Shown here: in pieces, positions 52,203 through 64,000 of the stretch
How positions within the stretch are numbered: the first letter of the stretch is position 1
Layout of the letters: every line of letters starts with the position of its first letter
Source: Symsagittifera roscoffensis
Lineage: Eukaryota; Xenacoelomorpha; Acoela; Convolutidae
DNA: 64,000 bases
Assembly (NCBI RefSeq): GCF_963678635.1
Contig: NC_087062.1
Location: forward strand, 85,143,890 to 85,207,889
Reading direction: 5' to 3'
The notes under the pieces: model-generated
The model's database searches: none
Told to the model about the DNA's origin: nothing
What the model saw: only the letters and a program-made list of their open reading frames with translations
Translations under genes and position numbers: made by a program

Positions 52203-52666
52203 AATAGAAATTTGCAGAACCCCAGAGTTCAAAATCCACAACAAAATTATAGGAGTAGTACACCTAAACATCGAAGACAAATAAATCAGGTACACTCAAC
52301 TAAATAAACTCAATCAGACCCCCCTGGTATTGAACACAACGAAAGCACAGAATTGCAATGAAGTCATATAAATTGCGAATCAACAGACAACGAAAGTGAC
52401 ACAGAAAACACAATTTCAATTATTATGATAAACGTTGAAAATGACTATACCTATTCTAATAAACAACCGATATATTCTCACATATATGAAAACAATGATC
52501 ATTTTCTTTTGAATTATTATACAAGACCAGTATCAAATAACACAACGAAAGAAAAAATAGAAAAAGTAATAAAAGAAATAACAGAAGAAAAATCCACAGA
52601 ATGCTCAAGATAAAATAACATTTATCAAAACATACCTAAAGAACCACAGGTACATAAGGAAAAACT

Positions 52667-54260
52667 ATGGACAAACCCACCTCTTTTAGAAAGTCCAAAA
52701 TTCAAACATTGCAAACACCAGACCTTGAAATAGATTTTTTGATTGATTCTGGAGCAGGATCAAAAATTATAAACATTTCCACTTGGAATGAAATAAGAAT
52801 TCTACACTCAGAATTAATACCCTTCAAAACAACAAGCAGACTAGCAACCGCACAAGGATCAGCCTTAACAAATTATGGAAAAATCCAACTTTTCCTTGTT
52901 CCCACTTGAACATTGGAGCAAAACAAACTCATAAGCAAACCACTTACACAAATCTTCCATATCGTTGATATGCAAAATAATATCCTTGGAATCTCATTTT
53001 TTACTCAATATATACCAACAGTACATATCTTGTATAGTAAAATTCCTATAAAAGATAAATACAGTAGAATGAAAAACACAGCTTTGACATTTTTTGAAAG
53101 AATAAACAAACAACCACTATTTTTCTCTAATTTTTACCCCATATACAACCAGGAACGGAACCACCTCGAAACGAAACCACTATCAGGAAATGTATATAAA
53201 TTTTTGATCAAACAAGTTCACCAATATGAGAAAGAACATAATCAGCAACATCTCATTATATCTGACCTTAAATTCAGATCAATTCATAAAGTTTTCAGAG
53301 TAACAATTTCATCAATCAAATACATGAAAGACTCAAAATCCGATATGATTTCTTTACACATCTATAACAATTCTCAATATAAAATAACCTTACCTCTAGA
53401 AGTTTTAACTTATTGTGAAACTAACGCAACAATTTCTCCCTCAAAAGAAATAGCGTATAGAGTAAATTAGATTTTACAACCAATAAATATATGTCAATCA
53501 TTAATTTTTGACGTAGAATTGTCAATTAACATTACTTTGGGCAATGAAAAATGAAATTCAGATGATTTAACAAAAACAGCCTATTTTAAAACCGGCATTT
53601 CATATATCAAAATACACGGAAGAACAAAAAACATTTCTAACAATGTTTAATTTTCAACACTCTCAGATAACACAAAAAGAATTCGAACAATTCAAAAACT
53701 CCAACCACTTTCAAATAAGGAGAAAATACAAGAGTTATATGGAATGTTAAACTTCTTCAGTAAAACGTATACTAAATGCAGTTATACTTAAGGCCATTCC
53801 ACAATATCCTTAGACAACAAAATAACTTCGAATGGACAATAGATCACCAAAAACGATTTAAGGAAGTACGAACTCTTCTCACTGAACAATTATCCAACAC
53901 TATTCCAGATCCAAATCAACCATTTTATGCCATGTGCGACGCCTCAAATTTTGGCATCGGCGCAGCTTTATTTCAATCTCACAATGAAACAAATAAAGTG
54001 AACCTCTTTTTAGCAAACTCTAGGCTATTCACACAAGCTGAACCTAGACTCTCTGCACTTATGAGAGAATGCACAGCCAAAATATACACACATACAGAAT
54101 ATCAATTTTTATCACTTGGATCTAAAGATCCAGCAGTTCTATTTACAGATCATAATCCAATAATCTTTCTTTTTAGACAAAAATCAATCACATACCATAG
54201 AGTTTACAGATTTCAACTAATTTTAATGAAATTTCCAAACTTACATATAGTTTGAACAGC
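52667..54260 (+). pseudogene. Giant element: protease and RNase H, pol copy 2 (RT core deleted)
   Basis: The protease site reads DSGAGSKI in frame 52667-52909. 52913-53470 is open for 185 codons through the region between protease and RT, which is broken in copy 1. RT fingers and palm are deleted at 53690. The thumb end and RNase H (FYAMCDASNFGIGAAL, 53924 onward, open to 54255) are well preserved. Confidence 0.78.
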
Positions 54261-54781
54261 AGAAGAAAAAAACGTCGCACTACCCGATACTCTCGGTAGA
54301 AATACACCACCTGAATTATTAACACAAAAAACAACAGTTGAAATACCAAAAAACAAAAAAAATTTCCTTGCAAAAAATGAAATATCAACAAGATTTCATT
54401 GCAGTTATGCAGTAAAAACTGATGTAGACCAATCACAAACAAATAATCTACAACATTTTCCACTATATCCAGATTGTCAAAACAATCATTACGAAATAGA
54501 TTTATTAGGAAAATCTACATTCAAACCGACACCATACTCCTCATGGATAAAAAACAACACACAGCAAAAAACAGTCAAACAAAATTTATATAAAAAAATC
54601 TATTCCCTTTAAAAAAAAGAAAATCTCACTGATAATATCAATTTATCAGGCCCACGAAATAGTGATTCAAAAATTACAATCAACCATGTTTTAACCTTCA
54701 TAACACACTAGATACAATACCTCCATCAAAAGTAGAAATTGAAAACAATTTTCTAGTAATAACAAAAAAAAAACACTCGAA

Positions 54782-56640
54782 TTGTTACAAAAACATCAAA
54801 GTCTTGACCCAGTTATCAGACAATTAAAATCTTGGCACAAGTATAAAACCAAGCCACTTAAAGCCGATACGACCATACTAGGAAACAAAACCCTTCTTAG
54901 ATATTTCAGAAAATTTAACAAAACCATTATCAATGAAAACACAGATATCCTAGAATATCAAGCAAATAATACCAAAGTACTCTGCTTATCTTTAAAAATG
55001 ATGCTTTTAGCGTTTCATACCTCTCACACTTTACACACGAAAGGACACTCAGGAGCAGAAAAAAACATACTCAAACTTTATACAAATGTTTTTTGCCAAA
55101 TGCATCAATTTGAACAAAATTATTATGCAACGATTGCATAACATGTCAATTAAACAAACTATACCAAAACCAAAGACAAATCGCAGATAAACAAGATTTT
55201 AAAGCACCAAGCGTTTATTTTAATCGCAGAATTTTTTTTGATACAAAAGGACCAATATCATCAATCATCCTCAGAAGGAAACTCATATATAATGGTATTA
55301 GTAGATGCATTCACACACTACATAGCACTTAACCAAGTACCTCATTGTAACGCTTATTATGCATATACAACAGTTTATGAACACTGGATAGAAAAATTCG
55401 GTTTACCCGAAATCTTTGTCACAGAAAATGGCACTGAATTTATAAACAACGAAATCATTACACTATGCCACTTATGTAACATTAAGCACAAACCATTTAC
55501 ATCTCACGCACCTTGGTTGGACTAATGGATTAGTCGAAGGCATGCACCGTTCACTGCAAGAATATCTTAGAAGTATCATTAACGGAAATGACACAAGATG
55601 TACTGAATAAACTCTAGATGTAAAACTATTCCCACTATCTTAGAATTCACAAACAACAACAACTTTAGGACTATCAACCTATGAAATGGTTTTCAATAAA
55701 AAACCACGGAAACCGATAATGTTCACATCAAATTCTTCAAAAAATGCACAAGGTTATTGCCAACCCACTAAAGAATCAATATGTTACAATCTACCACTAC
55801 ATACCCACAATGAAGATCATTTTCATCATCCACATTTTTTAAAACTAGCTTCCGGAACACACACTGAATAGTTTTTAAATACAGATACAAAACATAAGGA
55901 TACTTATCAAAAAGTAACAAACAAATTATTACAAAGGCAAAACATAAATATTCAAATCAATTCACGTTTTACACCAGCAACAAAATTAGAAATTGGAACG
56001 TTTGTTTTATTTCTAAACTTTACAACTCGAAAAGAATTTCTAAAAAATTACAACCACTCAGAAAAGGACCGTATCAAATAAATGATAAACCCACGGATGT
56101 AACATACAATTTTATAGACGTGAACAAAAAGAAATCGTTCAACATCGAAACAATCTTTTAGCTTACTACCCAAAAGAGTACGCACTTCGAGAACTTACTC
56201 AATCATACTCTTTTACAGGACTCAAAATCATTCAAATTAAATCAGAAAAAAATCAAATTCAAAAGGTTGATTTGCAAGTCATGCAAAAACAATTAAAAAA
56301 AAGGAAAAAGAACTTCCCAAACAAATATCAAAAAACGAAGACAACCAAAAGATACCTCAAACAGAAAGAAAAAATTGAAAATTAGAAGAAAAAATATACC
56401 ACAAGATCAAAAAGATAGACAATCATCGCGACTTCGTAGTCAGCCACGAAAAGTTTACAAAACTTTCATCCCACAATCTAAAATATCAAAGAAAGTTGAA
56501 TTTCAAAAATCACTTGGACCAAACAAATGGACCAAACACATGGATGGAACTTTTTCTCAAAACTCATGCTGAAAAGCACTTGAACAAACTAGTTCGAGTT
56601 CAGCCAATAAGAAGTTTTTACGAATCATCATCTAATTTTT
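54782..56640 (+). pseudogene. Giant element: integrase, pol copy 2
   Basis: Zinc region 54782-55141 with LHTKGHSGAEKN; core 55238-55525 open, but the catalytic TDNGTEF reads TENGTEF here, so the second Asp is Glu. The frame shifts near 55520. 55987-56160 encodes EIGTFVLFLNF and a GPYQIND stretch, the GPY/F module of Ty3/gypsy integrases. The lysine-rich tail follows to 56640. Confidence 0.78.
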
Positions 56641-56796
56641 AACACGACTTCTTTAGCCGACAAACCACCGCCCTCAGGCTAATCTCTAAAGACCTCCAGG
56701 TCAAAAATAAGCAAACCGCTAAACATTGACACCTGAAATAAACAACGTTTCAATATTACAACCCTCCCCTATTAAGTAATACAACGATCAACAATA

Positions 56797-59477
56797 TTGT
56801 CCCAACTTAGACCTCATCTGGACAAATCAGAGAAAACCCTTTTAATCCCCCAACCACTACAGAATACATTCGTAGCACCACCACCAGTAATTGGTCAACA
56901 TCAGGAAAGTAATAGATTACACGACTCGGCATTAAACAGATTACAGTATCGACACGATATTCACAAAAACATACAAGAACAAAACGTCCAAATAAATCAA
57001 CAAAACAGTCTCACACTAAAATTCGAACTTACAGTAAGGCAAAATAACATTGTTCAATATCCATTTCCATTAGACCCTCCTAATATCACAGCTCAATTTT
57101 TACCTCCCCCATTTATAACAACAGAAATAATATATAAATACGACAGATTTACAAAAAAGACAATCGGATACATAGCCTTTTATAACCCATACTCAGGATT
57201 GTCTTACACGCAGGATTGTAAAGATATTCACATTTCAACACCTATTTTTTCTCATTTTTTCCGAACCAAATCAAAATCTCTCTACTCGCACAGGACATCA
57301 GGATTTATTGGTAACACACCACGATTGTGAAGAAAACGAACAAAAAACACTACACAAATATGCTATAAATCAAGTCACACAAAGTGAGTCCGAACCAGAA
57401 GCTATAGAAACAACAAATATAATAGCTACATTATACTCAAAAGCACGAGCAAGAACACTAACAGGATGTAAATTCACAGCAACATTTTCCGATAAGAAAG
57501 TACATTGCTCCCAAGTTCCAAACGGAAACAAAAACAGATTAGACCGTGAAAATCTCTACCAAAGTAACATCGAAAGACTATTTCACCTCAGCCCTGACAA
57601 TTGCAAGAACGAATATGAAAGATTAAAAAACAAAAAACTAGTAAATTTCCAAGTTTTTCCAGACTCCGCACATCAAGCTGAACTTGAAAAATACCAAAGT
57701 CATTTAAGACTAGATAAAAAATATCCATTTCACGGAGCTTATGGAAAGTTAACTTACGATCTCCATGATAAAAATTGGATACCCCACATTGAAATAAACC
57801 ACCCCTCAAATTGTAAAGCCGACACAAAAAATAAAGGATAGGAAGAAATAATGTTTTTTGATTGGAAATTACAACTTGAAAAAACAACTAACCGTGATTT
57901 AAAAGATGACACTAATTTGTCAAGGAATCAGATTTCATTGCAAAAACGACCCAGGATACTGCAATTCTGCTACACGCACACAAACAACAACCGTTTGGTT
58001 CCCCGAAGACACTCGCACCACATTTCAAGTAGCAAAAACTCACGCTGGAATGATAAACTTTCAAAAAAAATTTATTTCGCAAAAAATATTTTATTGAATC
58101 AATCGCATTCGAAGATAAAAACCCTAATCAACTCAGACATAGTAATTATGGATTTAGAAACTTTCATATTATGGAAAATAAAACAACACGTTTCCAAATA
58201 TACCCAGAAACGGAACTTGCATGTAAGAACAACAAACCACTTTATGAAGCACAATACTCAGAAATTCTTGTCGAATACGAAGACGGTTTCGACATGAAAA
58301 ATTAATTATACATGAAATGGCCACATCTCGTTCAACCACTGATGAAAACTCATATGTCCCAGTAAAATTGCAAAAAAATACAGGAAGAATTGATGGAAAA
58401 TTAAAACCACAAGACACAGACAGTACACGTTTACAAGAACTATCATTCATGAACAACACTCGATTTGGCGCAATCCAATCCACTATGACATACACTTAGA
58501 CACGAAATTAGATTACACAAAAAATAGAATTTTTCAGGAAATGTCTTTGACAGAACTTGAAACACTTCGTCAATTATGCGAACTTGAACGCACGCACAAT
58601 TTACAATCACTTTCACTAGCAGTACTTAAAATTCCTTATGCAGGATATTTTTTGTCAGGAAACAGATCAAATTTTATTGACAACGGAGGTATTATGGTAT
58701 TATACTTGTATCAAAACAGTATCACCTTCAAATGTTTTTGAAGATAAAAGATGCTATAAAACAATCCCAATATTCTACAAAAATTAAGTACATTTTGTTG
58801 ATACACTCTCCCTCAGAACTTGTTTTTGGGATACAGCAGTCCCATGTGAATCAGAGTACAATTAAATCCTGACAAAGATAAATATTATATTCTCGCACCT
58901 TATCCTACACTGTTGCAATCAATCAAAAAAGTTTCACCAGAAAGCGTTAGAGCTATTGCCCGCAATCCCGATATTGATTTACCATCAATCAGTATATATT
59001 CTAAATCAGACATCCAACATCACTTTCGAACACAAAATTTCAAAAAATTACTCACAAAAGTGGACACAATACAACGACAATCCATAGTTCAAAACCTACG
59101 CAAACTTGCAGAAACAGCAGGCTTTTCAGACATATACGCACAAGATTACAGCGGATATTTTAAAGACATCAAAAATTACATATATTTAAACGGTGAAAAA
59201 TATCGACCACAAGATATATCACCAATCAATATCTTTAGTTTTTGTAAATTTGAAAAACGAAGTCCTAGCTTTTCTAGGTTGGCCATATTACATCTTAGAA
59301 AGATTGACTATCTTATACGCAATGTTTAATTTTATTGGATTTCTTCTCTCATTACTAAAAGGAATCTATAACACATGCGCAATACATACACAAGTAAACA
59401 GACAAGCAAGCGTAGCACGCATACTTTTTGCAGGATTTTTTGAATATTCTCTACGTCAATCAATAAAGTTCTTCTAG
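56797..59477 (+). pseudogene. Giant element: envelope-like glycoprotein, broken
   Basis: Position after integrase, cysteine-containing ectodomain-like sequence and a C-terminal hydrophobic segment (about 59270-59370) mark this as env. Main open pieces: 56797-57330, 57308-57841, 57851-58300, 58541-58741, 58913-59329 and 59193-59477. Between 58620 and 58910 I see the order K-I-P-Y-A-G, L-S-G-N-R, then C-Y-x2-I-P, F-V-D, P-C and P-Y-P. From memory, unverified, this recalls the glycoproteins of chuvirus-like viruses captured by several animal LTR elements. At least five frame breaks or stops. No signal peptide is visible at 56797; it may come from an upstream exon. Confidence 0.6.
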
Positions 59478-59792
59478 ACAATCAAATAAAGGAATACAAT
59501 ACCAAGTTATCAACAACACCAAACAGGTATGACGAATCACGAAACGGAACAAATACAACGCCTACAGCACCACAATTGCAAAACCTCAACCATAACCACA
59601 CCTATCATTAGTATCACGAAATTTCAGAAACATCGCCCTAACAGACCTCATAACTTCGATAGCAAATTACCCACGAAGCTCAATTCAACACATAATAACC
59701 CAACAACCAACATGGACGACACATACGAACAAATTATAGAACAACCACATACCAATAGTTTTCGTTCTCAGAACAACCATCTTTTTAGCCCA

Positions 59793-61568
59793 CGATGAGC
59801 CGCCAAGTTGGATCCCTGCATCGATCAATTTCCCAACCGTCCAACCTCCAGAACAAGCTCCTATCGTCCCACTTTTTGCTTTCCCCACCTCAGACTCCTC
59901 ATCATAACACTTCATCCATAATGGAATCAGATACGAATTCCAACACCCCAAAAGATAACACTATTTCCCAATTCAAAAACTCCGACATCGGAACACCCCA
60001 CGAATTTGCCAACTCTGAACCCAGTCCATCTACATTTTCCCAACCCACCCCCCCCCCCCCCATTCAACCAACCCAATCCCAAGTCAAAATTGAACAACAT
60101 CCCCTCCTTCACCCATATCTTTTATTACACCCATATATTCCACTCGAACCAGTGAGCCATCCGATAACAACGACCAAGATCACACACAAATATCACATGA
60201 ACTTGATAATTTCATAACACCACAAAAACAATTACAACGCCCTCAAACACTAACTATTCACCAACTCTAACAATCTGTAACATCATTCAACCCATCAACC
60301 CCAGCCCTTTCTTCAAATTACACACCTTCCCAAAATCCGACTTCTTCGTCAACCCCATCCTCCAAAACCAACCGCGCTTACCGAACCTTTAAAAAAAAAT
60401 TCCAAAATACCCCATTTTCATCTAACCAGGAGCATCCACCACATTTGTAAATCATCCATTTTACACTAATACCAAAGAGTTCCTCCAAACAAGTCTGCCC
60501 CTTTTCCCTCCAAATACGTACTTCCATTCAGACCCCAATGATGAGAAACCCAATTATGTAGGTGAACATGTTTTATACCCAACACTTTCATGGACAACTT
60601 ACTACCACTTTACTAATCCACTATCACTGCCACTATATAACACTCCTTATGATAATGAAGTATGCAGCACCCAACTCTCTCTTCTAACAACAGCACTAAC
60701 CCCAAAACAACTTACGCAAATAGAATACAGACAATCACAACGAAAATCACTGCACCTAAAGCTGATGATTATACTATCGATTATTACGATCATAACATCA
60801 TTCGACCTAATGACGACCTATTTCTAAATAACGACCAATTGCTAGCCCCCAACTAACTGAAAAAATTTTCATCAAGACCCCATACACCTTCACTCTCAAC
60901 ATTCTAAATAAAAAGTATGACAACGTCATCTCAGCAGCACTACGAAATAATCATGCTTATGATTCATGCTTTAACAAATTTAACCACTTTTCACTAACCT
61001 TTCATTTCCTTACACTGCACTGTTCAAACGAAGTCATGTTACGAACTAAGCAAACACAGACAAACACCTACTACATGTTCATTCAACACCAGTATACCCT
61101 GAATACACCAGCATGACAACCTCACCATCGATATCAATTTATTAACTCGAAACACACATCACCATTTTTTCTTAACTTCACCTATTGTATTAACAACACT
61201 AACTTACAAGGCACCCTCCGAAGTTTGATCGCATCACCCAGATGTATATCTTCTGTCCCCTAACCAAACTCCTAAATGTAGATGAATCCCGCCCACTAAT
61301 TACCCCTCATGAACTCCTCCAGCCCGTTGAAGTCCCAATGCTAGAATTTATATATAAAACTCGCTATAATCACAAACATTATAATCTTATTCAAAACACT
61401 CCGTATGAACAATCACCTCATACTAAAGAGCACAATATCATCAAAGCATGCGAACTGCTTTGGTCACTTCTGCAAACTAAACACATCATTCGTTTGCTAG
61501 CTAACCTACTAACCTCATCTGATATCATCCACGATGTTTTTCCCCATGGTTTCTTCACCGACGATTAG
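59793..61568 (+). pseudogene. Giant element: coding-like region after env, function unknown
   Basis: A Ser/Pro/Thr-rich part (59793-60420) is followed by stretches that stay open with a protein-like composition in successive frames: about 60424-60837 (no ATG, C-terminal hydrophobic run), about 60862-61116, then to 61229, then 61242-61568 (108 aa, ATG). Together they look like one or two decayed genes separated by frameshifts. Nothing recognised. Ty3/gypsy elements normally have no gene here. Confidence 0.4.
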
Positions 61569-63148
61569 GTAATATGAATTCAATATTTAACTAATAAATT
61601 CAAACAACACTAACCAACCTTATTCAATGTTTTCCTTTTTTCATCATAGGCACAATCATCAATCATCTACAAAACAAAAACAAGATAAAAAACAGAAACT
61701 TTGTATCAACTCAAAAATTTCTATTAACAAATTCAAAAAATGAAGCAAAAAAATTATCCCATACAAAGGAGTAAATTCATACAGAAATTTATTTTCATAC
61801 AGTTAATATTCATACAACTGAAATTGAATTCATAATTTCAACCCCCAAATCAAGCAGTAAAATTTTTAATTTTGAAGTAGTAAATTAATAAAAACTGTTC
61901 ATAAATTGCAAAAAGCAGTACTAACCTTTTTGAAGACGCTTCTTTATATTCTCTCGCCCATAATTTATTTTCAAATTCGCATGCTCGCCCGCAGAGAATT
62001 GTTTAAAATAATGAATTTAAGTTTCAACTTTCACTGATAACAACTCTTACAAGCTTTAACACGTTTCAAACTTTCCTTTAACCCGGTTAGAAAGGAATTA
62101 TGTAATAATCCAAACTAACCAACGCAAGCTTACTAAACACCATAAACCACAACCTAACAGCATGACTAAGAAAAGAAAAGCCACGCTACCCAAACTGGGT
62201 TAACACCAGCTTAGAACTAGATAAACTATTCTTTTGAAGACTACTTTTAAGTCTGAGCACAAAAGAACAAAACAACAAAAAGTCGTCAGACAAACCCAAA
62301 ACTAACAATTAGGTTTTTGAGAAAAAGACATAACATAACTAAAAAAACAAAAGAAAACACTAGTGATAAAAAATAGCATGAAAGGTTGAACTAAAACAGG
62401 GCCCTCCAAAAAGAGAGCATGAAATTATACCCTCATTTCTGGCCTAACCCACCAGAAGAGGCCGTACTGAGCATGCTCTATATCCGGCCTCACCCACCAT
62501 GCTACATCCACGCTTTGTGACACCCAAGGCACTATTTTTGACGAGAGTTACTCAACTGTGAGCAGCTCTTAAACGTAACCAAACTAAATAATAACGCTTT
62601 TGCGATAAAAACTAATTCAAGATCATGACTAAAAAAAACAAGATTAACAAAGATTTGTATATGTAAATAATACAATGCAATATATAGAAACAAAACGGCC
62701 CAAAGACGAGCAGCAAGGACCTTGACAACCCAATCACACTCCAACTACGGAATGGCAAAACCCGCCTGACATGCTGCCTCCAATCACTACACTAAAAGGA
62801 TTTGAAGTACGACTTGGCATCGCAGCAAAGGAAACCCATTGCAATAGAACAATGGCCATCTCGATTTTCAAAGATACGTAAAGATCAAGTCACCAGGCAC
62901 TACATCTAAAGCCAAACTACATTCGGTTTCCAGACGAGATTGAGAATAGAAAAATTCCTATCTACCAGATCAACACTCATCACAACTGATCAGAAATCAT
63001 GATACGATCTCCGGAAACGATCGTGATGACAACTCTTCTTCCAAACCAGAGAAAAGAATATGCTCGCAACCTCTAAAAAAACACGACCATCCATCCTCCA
63101 CTACAATAAAAACATTGAAAAACTAAAACTCTCTAAACCACGGATAGG
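61569..63148 (+). other. Giant element: 3' non-coding region
   Basis: No supported ORF. 62440-62520 has paired repeats (GGCCTAACCCACCAGAAG and GGCCTCACCCACCATGC) and GAGCATGCTC, able to form small stems. Upstream of the 3' LTR is ACGGATAGG, a poor polypurine tract. Confidence 0.5.
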
Positions 63149-63524
63149 TGGAACCAGATCTAAATTAGTATTTATCATTGGTTATGATTATGATATTTTG
63201 TCTCTATAAAATATTAAATACTAAGCAATCATACTCCATCAAACTAACAATTTATTTGTTTGTAAAGTATTGAAACTACTTGTAGTTTCAACACCAGAAC
63301 AATTTGAATTAAACTTAGAATACTGTTGATATTCTGGAACTAACTCGCGTAAACCGGTGTACACTAGATCTATTGAGACTAGGAGGTATAAGAGTAGGAT
63401 TAAGATTGGTATCAGGCTAAGAAGTTGCACGAATCTATCCGGCCGAAAATAAGATAGCGTGGCGAGCAGACGTTGTACTCTATCTGAAATTTCTCTATGA
63501 GTACAGTACAAGATACATAACTCA
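63149..63524 (+). repeat. 3' LTR (376 bp)
   Basis: From TGGAACCAGATC to ATACATAACTCA; matches 41508-41882 along its length with scattered substitutions. Followed by ATAA (63525-63528) and then dispersed-repeat sequence. Confidence 0.92.
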
Positions 63525-64000
63525 ATAATTAACACAAGAATTAACGTTTCGTGCTAATGGGGCGTAAGCGGAGACTTAATCCATCTAAAAAATTGTCCCA
63601 AAAGAAATTGAGGTATGCTATTTGGTATATTTGAAAACGTTGCTATATGTAAAACTTATTACTTCGTACTTTAAATTGCGTATGGGGGATGATTTTGAAA
63701 AAAAATTGAAATAAAAATTAAAGTTTTGAAAATTTTTTTCGAGATTTTTTTCTTCGTTTTTTAAAAAAGAAGACTATTCTTTAAACCTAAAAACACATTT
63801 GGAACAAGCAGGTGTGGCCGCAGAAATTTGAGTTAGATTCGAATTGGTGGTTTTTGAAGATTTTGAAATTAAATTAAAGAAGTTAAATATTCATACTTTT
63901 CCTTTTGCGACAGTAGTATTGTATCGTGTCCCGGATCCTAAGGGGGGTCCTTCCTAAGGGGGGTCCTCACATAAAGCAAAATCCTAGGAAAGGGGTCCTT
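63525..64000. other. Right flank: target duplication, rest of the dispersed repeat, GC-rich short repeat
   Basis: ATAA at 63525-63528, then TTAACACAAGAATTAACG and GGCGTAAGCGGAGACTTAATCC, the continuation of the dispersed family broken at 41504. 63937-63968 holds two copies of CCTAAGGGGGGTCCTT and a third altered copy ends the window. Confidence 0.75.

Larger units (their letters stand above)
52239..56816 (+). repeat. Internal direct repeat, copy 2 (4.58 kb)
   Basis: Second copy of 45899-51159. At about 53690 it jumps from the sequence equivalent to 47350 to that equivalent to 48130, losing roughly 780 bases including the RT catalytic core. It keeps an integrase C-terminal segment (55987-56080) lost from copy 1. 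Confidence 0.9.
41508..63524 (+). mobile_element. 22-kb env-bearing LTR retroelement (Ty3/gypsy-like) with internal pol duplication
   Basis: Matching LTRs at both ends, TG...CA termini, ATAA target duplication and a primer site define the element precisely. Internal order: long leader, gag, [nucleocapsid-protease-RT-RNase H-integrase] copy 1, a hydrophobic env-tail-like remnant, [the same] copy 2, envelope-like region, post-env coding-like region, 3' LTR. RNase H and integrase follow RT in Ty3/gypsy order. The plus strand is extremely poor in G and rich in A, rather like lentiviral genomes. Stops and frameshifts occur in all long genes, so it is inactive. LTR divergence (a few per cent by eye) shows the insertion is not very recent. 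Confidence 0.9.

Noticed and set aside
56797-59477. Env as an intact, functional glycoprotein
   Set aside because: At least five frame breaks or stops and no visible signal peptide; described only as a broken gene.
63937-64000. Possible telomere-like or rRNA-related GC-rich repeat at the window end
   Set aside because: Only two to three units of CCTAAGGGGGGTCCTT, cut off by the window end; not enough to assign.

Overview
The window looks like AT-rich nuclear DNA of an invertebrate animal. Coding sequence is split into exons by phase-consistent GT-AG introns, introns are large and full of repeats, and there are two sets of LTR retroelements. I cannot name the species. The host protein resembles protostome contactins at least as well as vertebrate ones, but that is from memory.

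Host gene (2869-38787, + strand). Seventeen exons encode most of one contactin: the second half of Ig1, Ig2-Ig6, four fibronectin type III (FN3) domains, and a last exon ending in a GPI-anchor signal. The signal peptide and first half of Ig1 lie outside the window or were not recognised. Every exon junction but one keeps frame. The exception is a single extra base in a CCC run in the FN3-3 exon. One intron is GC-AG. Two donors sit in local tandem duplications. Ig6 carries an extra exon of about 125 residues.

Intron contents. Intron 2 (3877-18377) starts with an eight-unit 49-bp tandem repeat that copies the exon end and donor. It then holds a tandem pair of degenerate Ty3/gypsy elements on the minus strand (about 4497-17852), flanked by a 121-bp direct repeat. 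Other introns hold foldback elements (1505-1941, 19712-20013 and a giant palindrome at 23163-24549), hAT-like MITEs (21425, 30729, 32622), a dispersed family (27520-28285, 29620-30140) and a T-rich minisatellite (35345-36215).

After the gene comes a 200-base assembly gap (38801-39000) and an unidentified minus-strand open frame (39071-39733).

Giant endogenous retroelement (41508-63524, + strand, 22.0 kb). It has 375/376-bp LTRs beginning TG and ending CA, a 4-bp target duplication (ATAA), a primer binding site, a long leader with a small arginine-rich ORF next to a splice-donor-like site, gag, two direct copies of nucleocapsid-protease-RT-integrase, an envelope-like region, and further coding-like sequence after env. 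The plus strand is very poor in G. Every long gene is broken, and the two pol copies are damaged in complementary places. The element sits inside a copy of the dispersed family, so both junctions can be read against an uninterrupted copy at about 29840-30000.
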